This document shows positions 1 through 4,329 of a stretch of DNA of 5,054 bases, piece by piece (position 1 is the first letter of the stretch; each line of letters begins with the position of its first letter). This stretch comes from Candidatus Omnitrophota bacterium. Its GTDB lineage: Bacteria > Omnitrophota > Gorgyraeia > JAHIPI01. Below the pieces are notes generated by a model. The model was not told the DNA's origin. It worked only from the letters and a program-made list of their open reading frames with translations, and made no database searches. Location of the stretch: the NCBI GenBank assembly GCA_030616695.1, contig JAUWWU010000083.1, positions 1 through 5,054 of the forward strand, written 5' to 3'. A program made the translations under genes and the position numbers.

Positions 1-1
1 A

Positions 2-100
2 TCGGCTCAAAACGAGGAAGAAGAAAACCGATTACTTATCGAGTGTGATAAACTCACCAGGGAATATGCCCGTTACGGTAACGGCAGATTAAGGATTTAA
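2..100 (+). CDS. 3' end of an upstream gene, possibly DnaG primase C-terminus
   Basis: An open frame enters the window and ends at TAA 98-100. It gives 32 residues that are hydrophilic and helix-like, with the run [20 protein letters not shown]. The acidic/leucine helical character would fit the C-terminal helicase-binding end of DnaG. The stop lies five bases before the rpoD start, the arrangement expected of the dnaG-rpoD pair found in many bacteria. No catalytic motif is inside the window, so the identity rests on synteny alone. The AAGGA near 91-95 that probably serves rpoD lies within its last codons, which suggests translational coupling. It could instead be the end of any helical protein. 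Confidence 0.5.
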   Translation, partial: SAQNEEEENRLLIECDKLTREYARYGNGRLRI

Positions 101-105
101 AACCG

Positions 106-1833
106 ATGCGGAAGCGAGCTGTGAAAAAGAAAAGAAAGATAAAAAGAAAAATGGCCAAAAGCAGGAAGAGAGGCCTTTCGAAGAAAAGACGTCTGCGCAG
201 GTCCCGTCCTAAGCGCCGCCCCAAGGTAAAAAATGCTTCGATAAAGTTTCCGCGCCCATCGAAGAGAGAAGCCGGGAGGCAGGAGGCCGCAAAAGGGCAT
301 ACCGGCGATGCGCAAAGAAGAGTGCAGAAACTTATAGATTTAGGCAAAGAGAAGGGGCACCTTACATACGACGAAATAAATGACATGCTTCCCGAGAACG
401 TGGTTAATTCGGAGGAGATCGACGACATCTTCGTAATATTGGGCAATGAGAATATAAAGGTCGTGGACAGCGAAGAGGATTTGGAAAAAGAGCAGGAATC
501 CGGCGCGGGGAAAAAGGCTGAAACGGAGCAGCTCCTCAGGATGCCGCAGATGGAGGATCCGGTGAGGATGTATTTGCGGCAGATGGGCCAGATATCCCTT
601 TTAACGCGAGATGAAGAGATAAAGCTTGCAAAAGAGATAGAGGTAGCCGAAGAGGATTTCAGGAGAAGCGTCCTCGATGCAAATGCGGCAAAAAAAGAGG
701 CCCTTAGGCTGATCGCCGACGTAAAAGCCGATGAGCTTAACGTCGAAGATGTAATGAATATTGACATGAAGATAAGGAGGGGCAATCTATTGCATCGTCT
801 CTCTAAAGTCGAGAGGAGGTTAAAAAATTCAAAAAAAAGCAATTCCATCCTTTCGGCAATACTAGAGCTTAAGCTTGTCGGCTCTGTGGTAGAAGAGATT
901 TCGAAAAGACTCATAGAATCTTTTTATGAGCTGGAAAAGACGATAAAAGCGATAAAGAGGATCAAGGACAAACGAAAGAGAAAAAAAATAAAGGCCCTCA
1001 AGCGAAGACAGAGAGCCCTGGAGAAAGAAATAGGCCTTAAGTATGAACCGCTTAAAGAAAAAATAAAAGATGTCACTCTAAAAGAGACCAAATTCAACAA
1101 GGCGAAAAAGGCGCTGGTAGCTGCAAATCTTCGCCTGGTGGTGAGTATAGCGAAAAAATATACCAATCGTGGCCTTTCTTTTCTTGATCTAATACAAGAG
1201 GGCAATATAGGCCTTATGAAAGCAGTGGATAAATTTGAGTATAAGAGAGGTTATAAGTTTAGCACATATGCCACGTGGTGGATAAGGCAGGCGATAACGC
1301 GTTCGATAGCGGACCAGTCAAGGACTATACGAATCCCCGTGCATATGACCGAGACGATCAATAAACTGATAAGGGTCTCGCGCCTTCTTGTCCAGGAAAA
1401 CGGCAAGGAGCCGATTCCTGAAGAAATCGCCCACGAGATGAGGATGCCGCTGGAAAAAGTAAGAGGCATATTGAAGATCGCGCAGGAGCCGATTTCGCTT
1501 CAAACTCCCATAGGGGACGAAGGCGATACAAAATTCGGCGATTTCATAGAAGATAAAGGCGCGGTTTCACCGGCCAGCGCTACGGCCTATACTATGCTTA
1601 AAGAGCAGATGGGGGACGTCCTCGGGACGCTTACGGACAGGGAAAAAAAGGTATTGCGGCTTAGGTTTGGTATCGGCGACGGCTACCCCAGGACGCTTGA
1701 AGAGGTGGGAAGTATATTTAATGTGACCCGGGAGAGGGTGCGGCAGATAGAGGCAAAGGCGTTAAGAAAGTTGAGGCACCCCACCCGAAGCCGCAAGCTG
1801 AAAAACTTTTTATCATTTGGCATGGGAGGGTAA
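106..1833 (+). CDS. rpoD: Housekeeping RNA polymerase sigma factor RpoD (sigma-70, group 1)
   Basis: This is the primary sigma factor, which directs core RNA polymerase to -35/-10 promoters. It has 575 residues. Domains in order: an extremely basic tail (1-43, 27 Lys/Arg); region 1.1 (about 68-125, with [14 protein letters not shown]); region 1.2 (about 150-190, [12 protein letters not shown]); a Lys-rich non-conserved region (about 190-329); region 2 (330-405) with [35 protein letters not shown] and the -10 recognition/melting stretch [13 protein letters not shown]; region 3 (414-490); and region 4 (about 505-560) with the helix-turn-helix [20 protein letters not shown] that reads the -35 box. 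Region 1.1 marks it as group 1. ATG 106 has AAGGA about 10 bases upstream. GTG 121 and ATG 151 are alternative starts and would shorten only the basic tail. Region 1.1 resembles that of Chlamydia sigma-66. It is probably co-transcribed with the gene ending at 100. Confidence 0.97.
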   Translation: MRKRAVKKKRKIKRKMAKSRKRGLSKKRRLRRSRPKRRPKVKNASIKFPRPSKREAGRQEAAKGHTGDAQRRVQKLIDLGKEKGHLTYDEINDMLPENVVNSEEIDDIFVILGNENIKVVDSEEDLEKEQESGAGKKAETEQLLRMPQMEDPVRMYLRQMGQISLLTRDEEIKLAKEIEVAEEDFRRSVLDANAAKKEALRLIADVKADELNVEDVMNIDMKIRRGNLLHRLSKVERRLKNSKKSNSILSAILELKLVGSVVEEISKRLIESFYELEKTIKAIKRIKDKRKRKKIKALKRRQRALEKEIGLKYEPLKEKIKDVTLKETKFNKAKKALVAANLRLVVSIAKKYTNRGLSFLDLIQEGNIGLMKAVDKFEYKRGYKFSTYATWWIRQAITRSIADQSRTIRIPVHMTETINKLIRVSRLLVQENGKEPIPEEIAHEMRMPLEKVRGILKIAQEPISLQTPIGDEGDTKFGDFIEDKGAVSPASATAYTMLKEQMGDVLGTLTDREKKVLRLRFGIGDGYPRTLEEVGSIFNVTRERVRQIEAKALRKLRHPTRSRKLKNFLSFGMGG

Positions 1834-1852
1834 TTCTCCCGCAAGTTCGGCC

Positions 1853-1881
1853 TTGCAAATACCCGGGAAATGGGATATAAT
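1853..1881 (+). promoter_or_regulatory. Sigma-70 promoter for the tRNA gene at 1919
   Basis: The -35 hexamer TTGCAA (1853-1858, 4/6 to consensus) is separated by exactly 17 bases from a perfect -10 hexamer TATAAT (1876-1881). Transcription would start near 1888, giving a leader of about 30 bases before the tRNA at 1919, to be removed by RNase P. It lies in the short gap just after rpoD. It is the only consensus-quality promoter I see in the window and could drive everything downstream. Confidence 0.7.
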
Positions 1882-1918
1882 TTATTCCCCTATTTGACAT
1901 TATTCATGATACATATAA

Positions 1919-1995
1919 GGGCTCGTAGCTCAATTGGTTAGAGCATCTGACTCATAATCAGAGGGTTCCTGGTTCAAGTCCAGGCGGGCCCACCA
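1919..1995 (+). tRNA. tRNA with CAU anticodon: tRNA-Ile2 (lysidine type) favoured, elongator tRNA-Met possible
   Basis: A full 77-nt cloverleaf with encoded CCA (1993-1995). The acceptor stem is GGGCTCG/CGGGCCC (1919-1925/1985-1991, one G-U). The D arm is GCTC/GAGC (1928-1931/1941-1944). The anticodon stem is TCTGA/TCAGA with loop CTCATAA, placing CAT at 1953-1955. The T arm is CCTGG/CCAGG with loop TTCAAGT. The discriminator base is A1992. It is not an initiator, because pair 1-72 is G-C and the anticodon stem lacks the GGG/CCC run. The C4-G69 pair resembles the TilS recognition feature of E. coli tRNA-Ile2, whereas E. coli elongator Met has U4-A69. If it is Ile2, the wobble C is converted to lysidine and the tRNA reads AUA, a codon used often in these genes. 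Confidence 0.97.
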
Positions 1996-1997
1996 CT

Positions 1998-2099
1998 AAA
2001 ACGTTCGGGCTTCGGGGCTAAAAAGTAAGGAGTGAGCTTTTTACCCCTTCGCCCTGCGGCAATATGAAAAGCTAGGCAGGACTCGCGTCCGAGCGTTTT
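1998..2099 (+). repeat. Structured inverted-repeat element A in the inter-tRNA spacer
   Basis: The outer arms AAAACGTTCGG (1998-2008) and CCGAGCGTTTT (2089-2099) pair over 11 positions with one G-U. Nested inside is a long imperfect hairpin: GGGC 2007-2010 with GCCC 2051-2054, a symmetric TTC/TTC internal loop, then GGGGcTAAAAAG 2014-2025 with CTTTTTACCCC 2037-2047 (one bulged C). A smaller hairpin GGAC-TCGC-GTCC (2079-2090) shares its last bases with the outer arm, so the folds may alternate. The right arm ends in TTTTT (2096-2100), so the element could stop transcription after the first tRNA. It could also be a palindromic dispersed repeat or a small RNA. I recognise no known RNA family and no protein-coding frame. 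Confidence 0.6.
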
Positions 2100-2196
2100 T
2101 AAGGAGACACCTTTTTGGCGAAGCCAAAATGGGACATTTTCTACCAGACAATACACCCAAGACAGAAAGTGTCCCACCTAAAAGGTTTCTCCTTAA
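2099..2196 (+). repeat. Structured inverted-repeat element B, MITE/REP-like, directly abutting element A
   Basis: The outer arms TTAAGGAGACACCTTTT (2099-2115) and AAAAGGTTTCTCCTTAA (2180-2196) pair at 16 of 17 positions. Inside lie two hairpins. One is TTTTGGC-GAA-GCCAAAA (2113-2129), whose first bases compete with the outer arm. The other is TGGGACATTTTCT (2130-2142) with AGAAAGTGTCCCA (2164-2176), 13 pairs with one G-U around a 21-base loop. The overall shape is a three-way junction. Both ends carry TTAA, either part of the arm or a target-site duplication. Such compact multi-hairpin palindromes are typical of non-autonomous mobile repeats. No transposase is present and I cannot name a family. 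Confidence 0.6.
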
Positions 2197-2200
2197 TATT

Positions 2201-2225
2201 CCTCTTCCAAAATAAATGGGAGGGG
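2201..2225 (+). other. Small hairpin just upstream of tRNA-Val
   Basis: CCTCTTCC (2201-2208) pairs with GGGAGGGG (2218-2225), 8 pairs of which two are G-U, around an A/T-only 9-base loop. No T run follows, so it does not look like an intrinsic terminator. It could position processing of the tRNA precursor, or it could be chance in a purine/pyrimidine-biased stretch. The remaining bases up to 2239 hold nothing I can identify. Confidence 0.35.
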
Positions 2226-2239
2226 GTTAGCATGTTGGC

Positions 2240-2316
2240 GGGTGGTTAGCTCAGCTGGTTAGAGCGTGTGCCTCACATGCACAAGGTCACTGGTTCGAGT
2301 CCAGTACCGCCCACCA
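2240..2316 (+). tRNA. tRNA-Val (anticodon CAC)
   Basis: A full 77-nt cloverleaf with encoded CCA (2314-2316). The acceptor is GGGTGGT/ACCGCCC (2240-2246/2306-2312, one U-G). The D arm is GCTC/GAGC. The anticodon stem is TGTGC/GCACA (2267-2271/2279-2283) with loop CTCACAT, placing CAC at 2274-2276, which reads GUG. The T arm is ACTGG/CCAGT with loop TTCGAGT, and the discriminator is A2313. No convincing promoter lies immediately upstream, so it is probably co-transcribed with the tRNA at 1919. The next start codon is only 17 bases after the CCA. Confidence 0.97.
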
Positions 2317-2321
2317 CTTTC

Positions 2322-2330
2322 AGGAAGGAG
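2322..2330 (+). promoter_or_regulatory. Ribosome binding site that fixes the zinc-ribbon gene start
   Basis: AGGAAGGAG lies 3-12 bases before ATG 2334. The frame is open upstream to an ATG at 2268, but that start would lie within tRNA-Val. This purine-rich site therefore identifies 2334 as the real start. Cleavage at the tRNA 3' end would leave a leader of only about 17 bases containing just this site. Confidence 0.75.
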
Positions 2331-2333
2331 AGA

Positions 2334-3044
2334 ATGTCTGTCGCAGAGCTTTTAGTCAATTTAAAAGAGTTACAGGTCCTTGATGAAAGGATATTTGATC
2401 TCAAAAAAAAGCTTGCCGAAATCCCCGCAAGGCTTAAATCCCTGGATAGTGATATCGAAGCGCTTGATTTAAAGGTAAAGCAAAAAGAAGAGGGGCTTAA
2501 AAGGCTACAGCTGGACCGCAAAAATAAAGAGATAGACCTGGGGGGAAAGGAAAATACCATAAAAAAGTATCAAACGCAACTTTATCAGATAAAGACAAAT
2601 GCTGAATATACCGTTTTGGAAAAAGAAATAGGGGGCCTTAAAGCCGATAAGTCCGTCCTGGAAGAAGAGATACTTGCGCTCTTCGATGAAATCGAAAAAG
2701 CCGAAAAAAGAGCCGCTGAAGAAAAAAAGGGTCTCGAGGAAGAGGAAAAGAAGGTCGAAGAAGAGAAAAAGGAGATAGATTCCGAGAGGCAGGAGGCGGA
2801 AAAAAGACTTACCGAATTAGAAGAAAAGAGAAAAACTATAACGCCCCTTATAGATAAAGCTACCCTGTCAAGATATGAGCGGATATTGCATAATAAAGAC
2901 GGTATGGCCCTTGTGCCCGTAAAGGGCGAGAACTGCGGCGGCTGCTTTGTCAATCTCCCTCCGCAGATAATAAACGAGATACGCATGAAGGAGAGGATAA
3001 TATATTGCGAGCGATGCGCGCGCATGCTGTTCTCGGAAGATTAG
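2334..3044 (+). CDS. Coiled-coil protein with C-terminal C4 zinc ribbon (zf-RING_7/DUF164 type)
   Basis: A 236-residue cytoplasmic protein with no signal peptide or membrane segment. Residues 1 to about 195 are a long, charged, heptad-rich antiparallel coiled coil, very rich in Glu/Lys between about 120 and 175. It contains the family-like stretch IKTNAEYTVLEKEI (86-99). The C-terminus carries a zinc ribbon with cysteines 201, 204, 225 and 228 (CGGC and CERC). This matches the C4-type zinc-ribbon family that includes Helicobacter HP0958 and Chlamydia CdsZ, implicated in secretion/flagellar chaperoning and RNA binding. In most bacteria the role is unknown, so no precise function is claimed. 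Members often sit next to an RNase H gene, as here; rnhA follows after 10 bases. ATG 2334 was chosen for its ribosome binding site and because upstream starts fall in tRNA-Val. Confidence 0.9.
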   Translation: MSVAELLVNLKELQVLDERIFDLKKKLAEIPARLKSLDSDIEALDLKVKQKEEGLKRLQLDRKNKEIDLGGKENTIKKYQTQLYQIKTNAEYTVLEKEIGGLKADKSVLEEEILALFDEIEKAEKRAAEEKKGLEEEEKKVEEEKKEIDSERQEAEKRLTELEEKRKTITPLIDKATLSRYERILHNKDGMALVPVKGENCGGCFVNLPPQIINEIRMKERIIYCERCARMLFSED

Positions 3045-3054
3045 GAAGGGTATC

Positions 3055-3480
3055 GTGAGTCAGGAACAGGTTTCTATATATATTGACGGCGCCGCAAGGG
3101 GCAATCCCGGCCCCGCAGGGGCGGGTATAGTCCTTAAGGAGAACGGCAAGACAGTGGGGGAGGCGTATAAATATTTAGGCGATACGACAAACAATGTCGC
3201 TGAATATAGCGCGCTTATCTCCGGGCTGCAGGAGGCGATCGCGCTCGGATATAAAAACGCCAGGTTGCACCTTGATAGTGAACTTGTGGCCCAGCAATTA
3301 AAAGGGGATTACAGGGTTAAGAACAATAACATAAAGCCCCTTTTTGAAAAAGCAGTCGCCCTTATAAATAATTTCGACCGTTTACAGATTGTAAAGATCG
3401 ATAGATCGGATAATAAAGAAGCTGATAAGCTTGCCAATAAGGCAATAAACCTTTCGGGTTTAAACAGGCAAATCGGGTAA
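3055..3480 (+). CDS. rnhA: Ribonuclease HI family protein
   Basis: A 141-residue enzyme that would cut the RNA strand of RNA-DNA hybrids with divalent metal ions, clearing primers and R-loops in the cytoplasm. The RNase H fold fills the protein. Carboxylates in catalytic contexts are D11 (YIDGAARGNPG), E50 (NNVAEY), D74 (LDSELV) and D124 (NKEADKLAN). The RGNPG and NNVAEY signatures fit the short RNase HI type that lacks the E. coli basic protrusion. GTG 3055 is the start, preceded by GGAAGGG (3044-3050), which overlaps the stop of the zinc-ribbon gene; coupling is likely. The last eight codons and the stop overlap the 5' strands of RNase P RNA helices P1 and P2, so this 3' end is under double constraint. 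The C-terminal residues after about 133 are beyond the conserved fold. Confidence 0.95.
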   Translation: MSQEQVSIYIDGAARGNPGPAGAGIVLKENGKTVGEAYKYLGDTTNNVAEYSALISGLQEAIALGYKNARLHLDSELVAQQLKGDYRVKNNNIKPLFEKAVALINNFDRLQIVKIDRSDNKEADKLANKAINLSGLNRQIG

Positions 3481-3876
3481 TCGCGCGCATGTTACCCCGA
3501 ACCAGTCGTGGAGTTATGCTTCACTCCGGTGCGGGGACTTCGTGAGGAAAGTCCGAGCTCCGCAGAGCAGCGTAGCGGGTAACACCCGCCCTCCGAAAAG
3601 GAGAGGATAAGAGCAACAGAGACGAGTCGTCTTCGCTAGATTGGTTGGGTTATTCAAGTTTGGCGCAGGCGGGTGAAACGGGCAATCTCTACGCGGAGCA
3701 AGGCCAAATAGGTCCTGAATCAGAAGTTGCTCGCTTCTACCGGTATATGGGTGTCAGGACGGGTAGGGCCGCTTAAGATCGCGCCAGCAATGGCGCGGCA
3801 AGATAAATGATTACCGGCGGGCATTACTAATGCCCGCGCACAGAACTCGGCTTATAGATTCGCTTGTTTAAACCCG
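3456..3876 (+). ncRNA. rnpB: RNase P RNA, bacterial type A (M1-like)
   Basis: The catalytic RNA that removes tRNA 5' leaders. The universal cores are clear: GAGGAAAGTCCGAGCTCC (3544-3561), GGAGCAAGGCCAAATAGG (3695-3712), AGATAAATGA (3801-3810) and ACAGAACTCGGCTTA (3840-3854). P4 pairs CCGAG with CTCGG, a compensatory change from E. coli CCGGG/CCCGG. P1 is 3456-3474 with 3857-3875 (18 of 19 paired, one G-U; C3455-G3876 extends it). P2 is GGTAATC 3476-3482 with GATTACC 3809-3815. P3 opens with CCCCG/CGGGG. P15 is GTCCTGA 3712-3718 with TCAGGAC 3754-3760. P18 is GCGCCA-GCAA-TGGCGC (3781-3796). A P19-like hairpin of 9 pairs lies at 3817-3837. The ends are set by P1 and the mature termini may be a few bases inside. 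The 5' end overlaps rnhA; no clear own promoter was found. Confidence 0.96.
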
Positions 3877-3883
3877 TTATCTT

Positions 3884-3890
3884 TAGGAGG
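3884..3890 (+). promoter_or_regulatory. Ribosome binding site that fixes the acpS start
   Basis: TAGGAGG lies 3 bases before ATG 3894, a strong match to the anti-Shine-Dalgarno sequence at slightly short spacing. The frame is open upstream to a TTG at 3864, but that TTG lies in the 3' strand of RNase P helix P1. The ATG is therefore the credible start. Confidence 0.75.
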
Positions 3891-3893
3891 GTT

Positions 3894-4328
3894 ATGTTTC
3901 AAGTCGGCGTTGACTGTGAAGAGATATCGCGATTTCGGAGATTACCTTATAATAAAAATAAGAGGTTTTACCGGAAGATATTTACCGAGCCGGAAATCAA
4001 CTACTGCGTGTCGTATAAGGACCCGTATCCAAGATTTGCTGTCCGTTTTGCGGCGAAAGAGGCTGCCATTAAGGCCTTAAACAGCATAACCAAGGCTTAT
4101 TACGCCGATATTGAGGTCCAGAAGGATAAGACGGCACAGCCCAGGCTTAACGTCAGTAAAAAAAGGCTCAAAGATGTAAGCCGCTTTGCGATTTCCTTGA
4201 GCCTTGCGCATTCGAGATCCCATGCCATAGCGTTAGTTGTAGTCGCCGATAAGAAAAATAGCGCAGGAGAAGTCAACAGGGCGCTGACAAAAAGCGCCTC
4301 ATACATAAATCGAAAGATCGCCCGATAA
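3894..4328 (+). CDS. acpS: Holo-[acyl-carrier-protein] synthase, AcpS-type 4'-phosphopantetheinyl transferase
   Basis: A 144-residue protein that would transfer 4'-phosphopantetheine from CoA to a serine of apo-ACP, activating fatty-acid synthesis in the cytoplasm. Family motifs: VGVDCEEISRF at the N-terminus with metal ligand D7; FTEPEINYC (30-38); FAVRFAAKEAAIKAL (48-62) with E56 and K60; a DIEV strand (72-75) followed by a QPRL element (82-85) where the usual G-x-P reads AQP; and SLSLAHSRSHAIALV with H106. It starts at ATG 3894 with TAGGAGG. About 26 residues after the fold (119-144) form a basic tail, making it longer than typical AcpS (about 120). It follows rnpB by 17 bases and ends one base before the next ATG, so it is probably co-translated with the regulator downstream. 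Confidence 0.88.
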   Translation: MFQVGVDCEEISRFRRLPYNKNKRFYRKIFTEPEINYCVSYKDPYPRFAVRFAAKEAAIKALNSITKAYYADIEVQKDKTAQPRLNVSKKRLKDVSRFAISLSLAHSRSHAIALVVVADKKNSAGEVNRALTKSASYINRKIAR

Positions 4329-4329
4329 T

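Noticed and set aside
54..914. Long open frame on the minus strand opposite rpoD
   Set aside because: Ser/Phe/Leu-rich composition is the typical antisense shadow of a Lys/Glu-rich gene; no motifs.
1824..1840. GGGAG/CTCCC hairpin over the rpoD stop codon as a terminator
   Set aside because: Only five pairs with a 7-base loop, and no T run follows.
1894..1919. TTGACA (1894-1899) followed by TATAAG (1914-1919) as a promoter
   Set aside because: The spacer is only 14 bases and transcription would begin inside the tRNA; TTGCAA-N17-TATAAT just upstream is far better.
1974..2177. Minus-strand open frame across the inter-tRNA spacer
   Set aside because: It runs through the palindromic elements and into the tRNA, with no recognisable motif or ribosome binding site; the inverted repeats explain the region better.
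1998..2194. SRP RNA, 6S RNA, tmRNA or a known riboswitch in the spacer
   Set aside because: None of the conserved sequence signatures of these families is visible.
2268..2333. Upstream ATG extension of the zinc-ribbon protein
   Set aside because: The extra 22 codons lie in tRNA-Val and its tail, have no family similarity, and a clear ribosome binding site precedes ATG 2334.
2585..3025. Minus-strand open frame opposite the zinc-ribbon gene
   Set aside because: Serine/phenylalanine low-complexity shadow of the Glu/Lys coiled coil.
3381..3416. Promoter for rnpB inside rnhA (TTGTAA or TTTACA with GATAAT/TAATAA)
   Set aside because: GATAAT at 3409-3414 is a fair -10, but no -35 lies at 16-18 bases; the alternative pairings match poorly.
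3864..3893. TTG start for AcpS, ten codons upstream
   Set aside because: It lies in the RNase P P1 strand, and TAGGAGG before ATG 3894 with an immediate AcpS motif fits better.
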